The notes: generated by a model from the sequence alone, not told the origin. A stretch of 47,775 nt of DNA from Burkholderia sp. H160 (GCA_000173575.1 ABYL01000046.1:1-47775); one strand, 5' to 3'. Counted from the first letter of the stretch, positions 16,394-24,715 are shown. Numbers and translations: made by a program.

Positions 16394-17652
16394 GTACGCC
16401 CGGCGGCGCCGGTGACGGCGCCGCGCGCTCGATTGCCGAGGCGGTCGCTCGCCGCAGCTACGGCAAGCTCGTTGCGCTGCTGGCGATGCGCACGCGCGAC
16501 GTCGCCGCGGCCGAGGACGCGCTCGCCGACGCGTTCGCGGCGGCGCTCGCTGACTGGCCCGAGCACGGCTGCCCCGCGAGTCCCGAAGCGTGGCTGATGA
16601 CGGTTGCGCGCCGTCGGGCGATCGATGGCGCGCGCCATCGCCAGGCCGGCGACGAAGTTGCGAACCAGCTTGTGATCCTCGCCGACGAGATCGACGAGAG
16701 TGAAGCAGGCGCGTTGCCCGACCGGCGGCTTGCGCTGCTGTTCGCCTGCACGCACCCCGCGCTCGAGGTGGCGATTCGCACCCCGCTGATGCTGCAGGTG
16801 GTGCTGGGGCTGGAAGCGAAGACGATTGCGTCCGCGTTCCTGATGTCGCCCGCCGCGATGAGCAAACGCCTCGTGCGTGCGAAGACCAAAATCCGCGAAG
16901 CGGGCATTCCGTTCAGCGTGCCCGAGCGCGAGGAGCTGCCCGGCCGGCTCGACGCGGTGCTTGAAGCGGTCTATGCGGCGTATGCGGAAGGTTGGACGGA
17001 CCCCGTCGGCGGCGATACCGAGCGGCGCGACCTCGCCGACGAGGCGCTGTATCTTGCGCAACTGCTCGTCGAGCTGCTTCCCGAGGAACCTGAGACGCTT
17101 GGTCTGCTCGCGCTGATGCTGTTTGCCCAGGCGCGGCGCGATGCACGACGCGATGCGGCTGGCGACTACGTGCCGCTGTCGGCTCAAGACCCTGCAACCT
17201 GGAACGCGCCGATGATCGACGCAGCGAACGCACTGCTGAGGCGCGCGAACGCGTTCAACGCAATCGGGCGCTTTCAGCTCGAGGCCGCGCTGCAGTCGGC
17301 GCATGTACATCGTTGCCGGACGGGTCGCCCAAACTGGGACGAGATCGTGCAACTCTACGATGGGTTGCTCGCCATTGCGGCGTCGCCGGTGGTCGCGGTG
17401 AACCGCGCGCTCGCGTTGGCGGAGCGTGACGGCCCGCAGGCAGCGCTCGATGCGCTTGCACCGTACGCGGACGATCCGCGCCTGGCCGACTACCAGCCAT
17501 ACTGGGCCGCACGCGCCAATCTGCTTGCGCGAACCGGCGCAACGGCGCAAGCACTCGGCGCGTACGATCTGGCGATCGGCCTCGAGCGCGATCCGGCCGT
17601 GCGCCGGTTCCTGCAGCGCAAGCGAATGGAGCTTGCAGCGGCGAGCAGCTAG
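16390..17652 (+). CDS. ECF RNA polymerase sigma factor, ECF42-type with C-terminal extension
   Basis: 420 residues, more than twice the length of an ordinary ECF sigma. Region 2 (about 25-85) has A-EDALADAFAAAL and W-MTVARRRAIDGAR. Region 4 (about 130-175) has L-AKTIASAFLMS-AAMSKRLVRAK. The rest (about 190-420) is an alpha-helical extension of the DUF6596/TPR-like type found in ECF42, needed for activity in studied members instead of an anti-sigma factor. No anti-sigma gene is nearby. The start overlaps the DGPF gene; the frame extends to 16306 inside it. Regulon and inducing signal unknown. Confidence 0.92.
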   Translation: MSTPGGAGDGAARSIAEAVARRSYGKLVALLAMRTRDVAAAEDALADAFAAALADWPEHGCPASPEAWLMTVARRRAIDGARHRQAGDEVANQLVILADEIDESEAGALPDRRLALLFACTHPALEVAIRTPLMLQVVLGLEAKTIASAFLMSPAAMSKRLVRAKTKIREAGIPFSVPEREELPGRLDAVLEAVYAAYAEGWTDPVGGDTERRDLADEALYLAQLLVELLPEEPETLGLLALMLFAQARRDARRDAAGDYVPLSAQDPATWNAPMIDAANALLRRANAFNAIGRFQLEAALQSAHVHRCRTGRPNWDEIVQLYDGLLAIAASPVVAVNRALALAERDGPQAALDALAPYADDPRLADYQPYWAARANLLARTGATAQALGAYDLAIGLERDPAVRRFLQRKRMELAAASS

Positions 17653-17703
17653 CCGCGCGCCTTGCGTTCGCCGGCTTCGTCGCGTCCGACCGGGCGGCAG
17701 CCC

Positions 17704-18072
17704 TTAGCTGACGCAAATGCCCGGCACTGCGACTTTCTGGAAGAGGTGCGGCGAAGCAATCGCCGACGAGGGATAGGCGGCCAGGCCCGCCTTGAACTCC
17801 GGGTGCGAGAACGCCGCTCGAAAGTGGGCGGTGGACTCCCAGACAGCGTAGTTCAGGTACGTCGGATTTTCTCCGAGTGCGCGATGAAGTTGCGTCGAAA
17901 TAAAGCCGGGTTGTCGTTTCATAAACGCCGCGTCGTCTTGCCAGGCCTTCAGAAAGACCTGCTCGTCGGCAGGATCCATTGTGAACAGATTCACGAGCAC
18001 GACGGGAGCCGCGTCAGTGGCAAGTTGTCGCGCGATCGGGAAGGAGGGATCAAGGGGTTGGAACTGATGCAT
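17704..18072 (-). CDS. Antibiotic biosynthesis monooxygenase (ABM)-fold protein
   Basis: 122 residues with the dimeric ferredoxin-like ABM fold: V-LVNLFTMD, F-K-W-DDAAFMKRQPGF and Y-NYAVWEST. Members oxidise small aromatic compounds or act as heme or quinol oxygenases. The ATG at 18072 has AGGAGAG upstream. It is divergent from a MarR gene and its promoter is overlapped by two inverted repeats, so repression by MarR is likely. A plausible job is dealing with a toxic phenolic or quinone ligand of MarR (inference). Confidence 0.85.
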   Translation of the reverse strand: MHQFQPLDPSFPIARQLATDAAPVVLVNLFTMDPADEQVFLKAWQDDAAFMKRQPGFISTQLHRALGENPTYLNYAVWESTAHFRAAFSHPEFKAGLAAYPSSAIASPHLFQKVAVPGICVS

Positions 18073-18099
18073 GGCGCTCTCCTGGTTTTGGAAGCATGA

Positions 18100-18112
18100 T
18101 GTCAACCTGACA
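18100..18112. promoter_or_regulatory. Second inverted repeat at the ABM transcription start
   Basis: TGTCA-ACC-TGACA, 5-bp arms. It shares the TGTCA/TGACA half-site with the larger palindrome at 18129-18150 and lies at the expected transcription start of the ABM gene. Confidence 0.5.
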
Positions 18113-18119
18113 TGATCGA

Positions 18120-18148
18120 TTTATAGTAAATTGACATGATGTTGTCAA
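18120..18148 (-). promoter_or_regulatory. Sigma-70 promoter of the ABM gene
   Basis: On the - strand there is a perfect -35 TTGACA (18148-18143), a 17-bp spacer and a -10 TATAAA (18125-18120). The ABM start codon at 18072 lies about 40 bases after the expected transcription start. Confidence 0.75.
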
Positions 18149-18150
18149 TT
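18129..18150. promoter_or_regulatory. MarR-type operator palindrome
   Basis: AATTGACA-N6-TGTCAATT, perfect 8-bp arms. It covers the -35 of the ABM promoter and lies 18 bp before the marR start, where the + strand TTGACA may also serve as the marR -35. The position suggests repression of both genes. Confidence 0.7.
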
Positions 18151-18167
18151 ACGAATTATGGTGACAT

Positions 18168-18644
18168 ATGCGCAAGACATCGAGAACGCCTGCCGGCGAA
18201 TTCCTGACGGGCATCATTCTTGACTTATTCCGGCTCAACAGCGGACTTCTAACCGCGGGGGATCGCCTGGTCGCGTCACTGGGGCTCACGAGCGCACGCT
18301 GGCAGATCCTTGGCGCCATTAATGCGGCGGAACGGCCGCAGCCAGTGGCCTGGCTCGCTCGAGACCTGGGGGCCAATCGTCAAAATGTACAACGCATAGT
18401 GAACGACCTGGCAGAGGATGGCCTGGTTCGTTTCGAGGCGAACCCTCACCATCGCCGTGCACAGCTCGTCGTCCTGACGGACAAGGGAAGGCACGCCCTT
18501 GATGCTGCCATGAGCCTTCAGGCTCCTTGGGTCAACCGCCTCTCAGATGGATTGGCCGTCGACGAGATTCAGGCCGCACACCACGTCTTGATGAAATTGC
18601 AAACGAATCTAAACGACATGACCGAAGCCGATGATCTGGATTGA
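18168..18644 (+). CDS. MarR-family transcriptional regulator
   Basis: 158 residues with a central winged helix-turn-helix (about 55-100: V-WLARDLGANRQNVQRIVNDL, then a wing with N-HHRRAQLVVLT). Helices at both ends provide the dimer interface. MarR proteins release DNA when they bind phenolic ligands or are oxidised; no cysteine is seen, so ligand sensing is more likely. GGTGA precedes the ATG at short distance. It faces the ABM gene and probably represses it and itself through the palindrome between them. A methyltransferase gene follows about 110 bp downstream. Confidence 0.92.
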   Translation: MRKTSRTPAGEFLTGIILDLFRLNSGLLTAGDRLVASLGLTSARWQILGAINAAERPQPVAWLARDLGANRQNVQRIVNDLAEDGLVRFEANPHHRRAQLVVLTDKGRHALDAAMSLQAPWVNRLSDGLAVDEIQAAHHVLMKLQTNLNDMTEADDLD

Positions 18645-18756
18645 TCGCACAGTCGTCGAATCATTATCGTCTGCAGTCGATCACTCTCGAAATGGCTGCG
18701 ATGCTGGTCCAGGAGGCGTTGACAGACTTCTTGCATGCGACATGGGAGAAGCGGTT

Positions 18757-19497
18757 ATGGGCGCGTTCGAGCGTGTTTTGATGCGAACATTCGGTCGACC
18801 CGAAGGCATCCTCGGCCGGCTCGGTGGCATGGTCATGGCAAAGATGAACCAACCGTGCGCGGCTTGGGCGATCGGCCTTCTCGAGATTCGGGAAAACGAC
18901 CGGGTGCTTGAAATTGGGTTTGGGCCCGGCGCGGGTATTCAGCTTCTCGCAGCAGCGGCGCCTTCCGGGCATGTTGACGGTGTCGACCCATCACAGGAAA
19001 TGTTGGAGCAAGCCACAGCCCGGAATGCCGCGGCAATTGCTCGCGGCCAGGTCGGCCTGCGAATTGGCTCAGTGGAGCGTTTGCCATTCGAAGACAACAC
19101 CTTCGAAAAGGCGCTGGCAATCAACTCCATGCAAGTTTGGCCGGACTCCGAAACTGGCCTGGCCGAGATACGGCGCGTTATGAAAGTCGGGGGCGCGGTC
19201 GCGCTCGGGTTCACCATCCATTCGGGTCAACAGCCAAGCGGGTTGATCGAACGATTGACAGCCGCTGGCTTCGTTGAAGTCAGGCTTGTCGAAACTGATA
19301 AGGCTTTTCCGACATTCGCATATCGGCGGTCGCGAATGTCGCACTCGCTGCGAGCGAATGCGTACTGTCGACCCTCCTCGGCCGCTCAGTGCATCGATCG
19401 AAGGCGACGGCTTTCGATTGGATACCGGCCGTTGAGACTAAGCATCAAGAGGCCGCAGAATCGCCCTTCGATCCTCGCCGCTTGCTGGTCATCCTGA
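18757..19497 (+). CDS. SAM-dependent class I methyltransferase with unusual C-terminal tail
   Basis: 246 residues. The SAM-binding motif I is VLEIGFGPG, followed by an acidic V-GVDPSQEM strand, a FEDNTFEKALAINSMQVWPD region (post-motif), and R-MK-GG-VALGF. Up to about residue 190 it follows the UbiE-like small-molecule methyltransferase family. The last 55 residues are unlike the usual end (hydrophobic beta strand with C-A-A-K) and are rich in R and S. The tail ends in a 9-bp overlap with the convergent membrane-protein gene. The start at 18757 has GGGAGA upstream; the frame is open to 18631. Substrate unknown. Confidence 0.8.
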   Translation: MGAFERVLMRTFGRPEGILGRLGGMVMAKMNQPCAAWAIGLLEIRENDRVLEIGFGPGAGIQLLAAAAPSGHVDGVDPSQEMLEQATARNAAAIARGQVGLRIGSVERLPFEDNTFEKALAINSMQVWPDSETGLAEIRRVMKVGGAVALGFTIHSGQQPSGLIERLTAAGFVEVRLVETDKAFPTFAYRRSRMSHSLRANAYCRPSSAAQCIDRRRRLSIGYRPLRLSIKRPQNRPSILAACWSS

Positions 19498-20325
19498 GCG
19501 TCGTCGGGTCAACTGGCGTAGCGACAGCGCGTGCAGCAGGATCGAACTCGGCACCACGAAAGCAGGGGTCAGCACATACGGATAAGCGCCAGCGTTAATG
19601 CTTTGCACATTCGGAACGATCAACTGGAAGCGGCCGGGCGAGGTTATTATCCCCAAGGTAACCGCGACGGCGAAATCGGCGAGGCCGAAGATGTTCCAGA
19701 CGAGCGCCGCCTTCCGCCCTTGATCTGTACCGCTCGCCACCGCGATTGCCGCCGGCACGGCGAACAAGCCCGTCAGTACATCGCCAGTTCCCGCTGGCAA
19801 TGCCACGAGGCCTGGCAGCACACCATGCAGCCAGGCAGCGAGAGCCCAACTGCCGAACACCCGGTAAAGCTGAAGAGCGACCAGCCAGGCCACCGGCATC
19901 ACGTCGAGCACCTGGCCCACCCGCTTCGAAAACAGCAACAGCGGCGCGCCGATGACCACCGGCAGGATGATCGCCAACGGCAGCAACGGCACCGGTGGGG
20001 GTGAGGAGCTCAGGTGAAAGACGCCGTGGATCGCGACGCTCCAGACGATCGCGAACCATAGTGTGTGCGGGATGATGATCGCAAGCCAGGTCGTGCGGCG
20101 TTGACCCGGCGTCAGGTCGGTGCGTTCGAGGCCGAGCCACAAGCCGACCGCGATGAACGCCTGGGCAATCAACTGGTGTGCCGTGGTTTGAGCGCCACTG
20201 TCCGGGATAATCGGTTGCCAGTAGATCAATACAATCCACAGGACCGTAAGCGGGGCGAGCCAAAGCAGGCTGCGCCAGGCGGGGCGTGGCAGGACGATGC
20301 CGGCGGAAACAGAGGCGGCGGTCAT
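19489..20325 (-). CDS. Polytopic membrane protein of unknown function
   Basis: 278 residues with about seven to eight hydrophobic segments, beginning near residue 20 (W-SLLWLAPLTVLWIVLIYW). Short charged loops and a GLERTDLTPGQRR loop near 80 are visible. I do not recognise a named family; it resembles 'hypothetical membrane proteins' of soil proteobacteria. The ATG at 20325 has AGGAGA seven bases upstream; the frame extends to 20421 without a comparable site. It is probably monocistronic and convergent with the methyltransferase gene. Confidence 0.75.
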   Translation of the reverse strand: MTAASVSAGIVLPRPAWRSLLWLAPLTVLWIVLIYWQPIIPDSGAQTTAHQLIAQAFIAVGLWLGLERTDLTPGQRRTTWLAIIIPHTLWFAIVWSVAIHGVFHLSSSPPPVPLLPLAIILPVVIGAPLLLFSKRVGQVLDVMPVAWLVALQLYRVFGSWALAAWLHGVLPGLVALPAGTGDVLTGLFAVPAAIAVASGTDQGRKAALVWNIFGLADFAVAVTLGIITSPGRFQLIVPNVQSINAGAYPYVLTPAFVVPSSILLHALSLRQLTRRRSG

Positions 20326-20876
20326 CAGCGGTTCTCCTGGTGAATTCAGGACTTCGTGGCCAATCAGGCCGGTCGCGCGATCGTGTTCACGCATCGCCAT
20401 CAAATGCGTGAGGCATTGCAAGACTCGTCACTCCTGATTGACACGTTAGGTGTAGCATCAATTTGCGTGAGCGACTATTCCTCACAATGTTGATGGGCTA
20501 TGAAGCAGAACTTCACAGTCAGGCAGGGCGCGCTTGATCACCTGAAGAGCCGCCAGGCAGGCGATGGCGATGTCCCGGCACAGGGATGACGTGAGACAAA
20601 GAGCGTGATGGCCTGCGTGAATTCCACGCATGGGACCGCGTTCGACTAATCCCCGCTGCGTCGTCCTTTCTCCGGTAAAGGGCAGCTTCCGGAAGTGGAG
20701 GAGACGCTTGAGTATCCGACAACCGTTGCGCCTGAACGGCCGCTGATGGCCGACTCCAGTCCACAATCCGCACGGCCCAGGAATCGCAGCAGAAAGCCCA
20801 TGTTGTTCTTCCAGGCAGATGAGCGCAGCCTCTTGTGGCACCGGGGCTGACGCCATGGCCCAAGGCTCGGCGCACG
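20326..20876. other. Gene-poor stretch with a possible gene remnant
   Basis: 551 bp without a confident gene. A - strand frame at 20482-20880 (next entry) shares a short protein motif with 37254-37460. The part nearest 20326 must hold the promoter of the membrane-protein gene. Confidence 0.5.
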
Positions 20877-20880
20877 TCAC
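20482..20880 (-). CDS. Doubtful hypothetical ORF sharing RRNGC-x-[IV]LKR with 37254-37460
   Basis: 132 residues if real; codon use is not clearly coding. A segment near residues 50-60 reads RRNGCRILKR. The - strand frame at 37254-37460 has RRNGCEVLKR, and several codons differ only at the third base, which hints at common coding ancestry. No family recognised. It may be a decayed gene. Confidence 0.2.
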   Translation of the reverse strand: MTCAEPWAMASAPVPQEAALICLEEQHGLSAAIPGPCGLWTGVGHQRPFRRNGCRILKRLLHFRKLPFTGERTTQRGLVERGPMRGIHAGHHALCLTSSLCRDIAIACLAALQVIKRALPDCEVLLHSPSTL

Positions 20881-21629
20881 ATCATTGCGCTGTTGCTGCC
20901 ACTACCGCCAGTGCCCGAAGAAGGTGCTGACGTCGCTGTGAGCGGATGGGCGAGACCCGCCGCGGACAGCAGCGAGACGGCGGCCTGATCGGGCATGCCG
21001 TTGGCGTCGATAGCCCCTGCTGCCGCCAGCGCGGCCAGATCGCTGTCGACACCGGCTTGCCCAACCGTAAAGGATGTCGTTAGAAAAGCCGGCACCGTCA
21101 GCGTGACCGCATAGTGCTGTTTTAGATTCGTAAAGACTGCCGATTGCGCAGCCTCCACGTCGGTCTGGTTTGACAGCACCTGTTGGAACCGTGAGTTGGT
21201 CGGGAAGCCCGCGATCAGAACGCTCTCGTTCGTGCCGAGTTGCGAAGCGATATAGACAAGCATCAGTTCGGTCTCTGGCGTCGTATTGAAGGTGCCGCCG
21301 GCAAATGCCAGCGAATGCAGGCTCGTGCCACCGGAGGTCACAGTGAGGATGCAAGGAGGCGTGGCATCGAACGTGATCGTGTAGTGTCCACCGCCGTCGG
21401 ACAGGGTGGAGCCCGAGCCCTGCACACAAATGATGCTGACTGTCGCGCTGGCGAGCGCACTACCGGTGGCGGCGGTGCCGGATATGGCGACGTTTGGCGT
21501 CACGGTTCCGCCACCGCAGCTGTCGAGGCTGACGCAGGCGTTTCCGCCGCAAGCGGCGAGCGTTGCGAGGGAAGCCACGCAAATTGCAGCCAGCGCAGGA
21601 CGGACGAAACACGCGTAGTGAGTGTTCAT
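20877..21629 (-). CDS. Lipoprotein of unknown function
   Basis: 250 residues. A signal peptide ends in a lipobox L-A-A-C (about residues 24-27), followed by GGN. The mature part begins with a glycine-rich linker and a carboxypeptidase-regulatory-like beta sandwich (I-GTAATG-ALA-A-V, then G-Y-I-FD), followed by a helical region (about 130-230) and a Gly/Ser-rich tail. The ATG at 21629 is chosen for the signal peptide; the frame runs to 21746. It should sit on a cell-envelope membrane facing the periplasm or outside. No partner identified; another lipoprotein gene lies 600 bp upstream on the same strand. Confidence 0.8.
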   Translation of the reverse strand: MNTHYACFVRPALAAICVASLATLAACGGNACVSLDSCGGGTVTPNVAISGTAATGSALASATVSIICVQGSGSTLSDGGGHYTITFDATPPCILTVTSGGTSLHSLAFAGGTFNTTPETELMLVYIASQLGTNESVLIAGFPTNSRFQQVLSNQTDVEAAQSAVFTNLKQHYAVTLTVPAFLTTSFTVGQAGVDSDLAALAAAGAIDANGMPDQAAVSLLSAAGLAHPLTATSAPSSGTGGSGSNSAMM

Positions 21630-22236
21630 GGTTGCCTGCCGTCGATAGATCGGGATGGGGCAATCCGTTACATGGAACGGATCGACGCTACGGAGAATTT
21701 TAGCGCCACATGCCTGGAGACCGTTCTGCACACCAATCATATGCACCAGTGTTGTCAGCTACTGAACGGGGGCTCGTCGGCTTGCCGGCAGGCGAAGATC
21801 GACCCGCTGCCGACATTCGGCGCGGCGCGACTCCGGAGGCAGCTTCGAATGTACAACGGCCATTCAGTCTCGATGCCCGCGGCCGAGTGGTCGACCATAT
21901 CGGCAGCACGTCCGGCCTCCTGTTTGCCGGCGTGGCTCTTATCTTCGTGCCGAGTGCAGGGCGTGCGGCGACGCGATAGCGGAGAGGAATGTTGAAAACT
22001 CCAAGCCTGCGCCACACGCTCGCCTCGCGTTTCGTAAGGTCTACTAAAATCGGGACTGCCGGCATCGCGCGATAGGTCAGCGCTACGGCCACGTAGAACG
22101 CACACCTCACAGGTCGGAAACGGACGTTTCAGATGCCAAAACCGGTTGCTTCCCCCGCCACCCTCGGGTGTTACCGCCGCTCGCCGAGGGCCACGCGTTT
22201 TCGGCTATATTGGCCGAAAACGCGTCACAACGATGG
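21630..22236. other. Intergenic stretch with hairpin and degenerate repeat sequence
   Basis: 607 bp. Open frames on both strands here have non-coding composition. The part at 21795-21830 (GATCGACCCGCTGCCGAC) resembles 23922-23940 and looks like a copy of a degenerate intergenic repeat. A strong hairpin lies at 22193-22225. Confidence 0.5.
22193..22225 (-). terminator. 13-bp perfect hairpin after the beta-propeller-like lipoprotein gene
   Basis: Arms 22193-22205 and 22213-22225 pair perfectly with a 7-base loop. It lies 11 bp after the stop at 22237. There is no T-run after the stem on the - strand, though the stem itself contains TTTT. It is probably a terminator or a 3' stabiliser. Confidence 0.6.
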
Positions 22237-23361
22237 TTACAGCGCGACAAACAGGACTCCATGCGGGTCCTGAAGGGCTGATGCGTTGCCGATACTCGTT
22301 ACGACGGGCGTCAAATGGCCGGTCTTCACGTCCAGTTTCATAACCTGTCCTTGTCCTGCGCTGTATGCGTCTCCCTGGGCGAACGCCGCATCGACACGAT
22401 ACGTTGTGTTGCTCGCATCCGTGAACAGCATGAAGGTCTTACCGAGCGGCCCCGGAGTCGGCACCCACCGCGTGTCGTCAACCGGAGTAACAGGGCCATC
22501 CTTGTCGTTGAACAGCGTCAGCGTAAGAACGTTGACAGTCTGGCTCGTCCCCGGATTGTGGATGAATACCAGCTTGCCGTCAGCCTGGCTGTCGAGTACC
22601 AAGTTGCCAGCACTGTCAATTGCTTCAGAATCCGGGTCCGTCAGACTGAGCGTCACAGGCTGATTGAACGTCGGATTTGCGGATCCGCCAACCGTCGGCG
22701 TTATATCGGTAGCCTGCGCATTGCCAGCGAGCACGGGGGCGACATCGAACGTTGTACCGTTCGAATTGAGCGTGAGAGATACGACCGTGGGTGCTGACGT
22801 TCCCGGTGTCGTTGGATTGGACGCGCTGACATACACCACGCCGTTGATCAATTGCATGTCGTCGAAGCCGCCGCCATGCGCAGGAGGATTGACCGTAGCC
22901 GTATAAGTCTTTCGCGTACCGCTGGTGAGGTCGACGATGGTCAAGATGGGATTCGCGTCCTCATTGGCCATGACCCACAGCGTGTTCGTATCAGTTCTGG
23001 CCAGCAATCCATCGACGTGGCCCGACACGGTATATGTCTTGAGGACGTTGCCATTCAGGTCGTATTGCACGATATCGTTGGTTAGCCCAGCTACCGAGCC
23101 ATCCTTCACGTCGCCGGCCTTTTGATAGCCGATAAAAACGGTCTTATTGTATTGAACGATGGAATCTGGCTTTTCTGTCGATTGGGGCGCCTGGGCGAAG
23201 ACCGAGAGAGAGTAACCCGAGGCCGTAGCGGTATTCGGGACTGTCGCGGTGTTGGTCGGCACGACGCCGGCCGTCGGTGTGATGGTGCTCCCGCCGCCGC
23301 CGCCGCACGCTGCAAGGAACGTTGATGCTGTCATTGCAATTAGCAGATACTTTCTATGCAT
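22237..23361 (-). CDS. Lipoprotein with beta-propeller-like repeats
   Basis: 374 residues. The signal peptide ends in L-A-A-C (about 16-19), followed by a run of five glycines and a Thr/Pro/Val linker. From about residue 50 the sequence repeats strands of the type V-Y-NKTVFIGYQ, L-R-DTNTLWVM and GVVYVSASN, typical of a six- or seven-bladed beta propeller. Probably an outer-membrane lipoprotein; ligand or enzyme activity unknown. The start has GGAAAAG upstream. It is the first gene after a long gene-poor stretch and ends just before a hairpin. Confidence 0.85.
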   Translation of the reverse strand: MHRKYLLIAMTASTFLAACGGGGGSTITPTAGVVPTNTATVPNTATASGYSLSVFAQAPQSTEKPDSIVQYNKTVFIGYQKAGDVKDGSVAGLTNDIVQYDLNGNVLKTYTVSGHVDGLLARTDTNTLWVMANEDANPILTIVDLTSGTRKTYTATVNPPAHGGGFDDMQLINGVVYVSASNPTTPGTSAPTVVSLTLNSNGTTFDVAPVLAGNAQATDITPTVGGSANPTFNQPVTLSLTDPDSEAIDSAGNLVLDSQADGKLVFIHNPGTSQTVNVLTLTLFNDKDGPVTPVDDTRWVPTPGPLGKTFMLFTDASNTTYRVDAAFAQGDAYSAGQGQVMKLDVKTGHLTPVVTSIGNASALQDPHGVLFVAL

Positions 23362-24037
23362 TTAGTCTTTTCCTAACTAACTGTTTGGTTTGTTACGGAA
23401 CGTAAGAATCACATGCCTCGAGCGTAATGAACTGCGTCCCGAACGACGCACAACGATTTATTTCGAGCTATTACGAAATATTGCGAAGCGGCGGCAAGCG
23501 TATTCGGGGAGTATGTCCGCGAAATGACACCGAGCTCTAGACGTCGGCAGCCGAACTTATCGGTGACGTCACGGAACTTACTGCGAGGTTAATTCGCATT
23601 GCATGTCTGCAGTCCGATCTGTTTGGTTTGTTTTTACGTGAGGTCAGATCTAGCGCTTCAAGGCGTCAGCCGCCACGGCGATGCGATGTAGATCGACCCT
23701 TTAAGCGAACGACCCGCATCTACCGCGACAGGTTCAGATCCGGCTCGTCGCGGCCACCCGGGTCGCCGCACGTTCAGTGACCGGTCTCGAATCCGCCAAT
23801 GCACAGCGGCCACACAAGCGACCGCTCTCGCTAGGATGCGATCGTCGCTTGTTGGCCGCACTGCGTCCGACGACCGAGCGCGACGGTCGTCTCGAACGTG
23901 TGCTTGATGCAATCGGCATCAGTCGACCCACTGCCGACCTTCGATTTTCTCCGCAGCGGACGTTCGCGGAATGAACATGCCCATGCGGCAACAGCGCAGC
24001 CCATCCTTCGTGACGTCCGCTACCTGTGCGGTGTGTA
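23362..24037. other. Gene-poor stretch with a 14-bp direct repeat
   Basis: 676 bp. CTGTTTGGTTTGTT occurs at 23381-23394 and 23619-23632. TTACG-GAA-CGTAA (23393-23405) is an inverted repeat just upstream of the lipoprotein start. The part at 23860-23990 looks like degenerate intergenic repeat. No gene supported. Confidence 0.5.
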
Positions 24038-24367
24038 TCAGTCTTGTACTGGCGACCCGAGAACGTGGGACAGAACGCCGTCTCCATACGTTCGAATGAC
24101 CTCAGAAATAATCACCTGATAGCCGGCCAACCAATTTGACTGCGCGGCTTTCGCCTCGATATGCGCAGGATGTTGGATTAGCATTTGAAGCGCATCAAGC
24201 GACTCCCAGTAGTACACGTTAGACGTCAAACCGGTAGAAGCGTTTTCCCACGCTTCTTCACCTATGTAGCCCGGAATTGTCCTGGCAGCGTCCGCGATTG
24301 TTTGATCAAGCCGATGAAACACATCGTCGAACTGCTTTGTCGCAAAGATAAACGTGGAGGAATACAT
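24038..24367 (-). CDS. ABM-like (dimeric ferredoxin-fold) small protein
   Basis: 109 residues: F-FATKQFDD-FHRLDQTIADAARTIPGYIGEE-WEN, then VYYWESLDALQMLIQHP-H-EAK, the pattern of antibiotic-biosynthesis-monooxygenase-like proteins, in which W/E and H residues line the pocket. It is probably a small dimeric cytoplasmic protein. It stands alone with about 350 bp of empty sequence upstream. Substrate unknown; some family members have no known catalysis. Confidence 0.8.
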   Translation of the reverse strand: MYSSTFIFATKQFDDVFHRLDQTIADAARTIPGYIGEEAWENASTGLTSNVYYWESLDALQMLIQHPAHIEAKAAQSNWLAGYQVIISEVIRTYGDGVLSHVLGSPVQD

Positions 24368-24715
24368 TCTGTTGAGTCAATTCGAAAGTTACTGGTTCGG
24401 CAACGGATAGGTTTCGCTACGCGATCAGACTAGCACACGATTCGAGTTGTCTTCTGTCGGGGGCGCTGTCTCCGATTGCCGACGATCTATCACACGGTGT
24501 CGAACGTCTCAAGTTGGCCGAACCTGGAAGCTCGCCGCGAGCCCGCAAATACTCATCCTTTCGCCTGGCTGAACTTCCGTAGCCGACCCTAAGCGGACAG
24601 TCACCGTATCCGACAGCGGACATTAGCAATGGCCAACCACTGCTCGTTTCGCGCCCCGCCGTCCGACCGGGCGATTGCTAAGGACGGGGTGCGGACCTGC
24701 AACCCGCCGGGACAA
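24368..24715. other. Intergenic stretch with degenerate repeat
   Basis: 348 bp without a gene. GCCGACCCTAAGCGGACAGT (24582-24601) and GCGGACATTAGC (about 24613) are pieces of a dispersed, decayed repeat seen elsewhere in this window. Confidence 0.5.

Noticed and set aside
16267-17550. 427-codon antisense frame over the ECF sigma gene
   Set aside because: The sigma region 2 and 4 motifs are clear on the other strand.
21700-22110. 136-codon - strand frame in an intergenic region
   Set aside because: No ribosome site, mixed composition, and the DNA resembles degenerate intergenic repeats rather than a gene.
23734-24087. 117-codon - strand frame
   Set aside because: Lies in repeat-like DNA and overlaps the end of the better-supported ABM-like gene.
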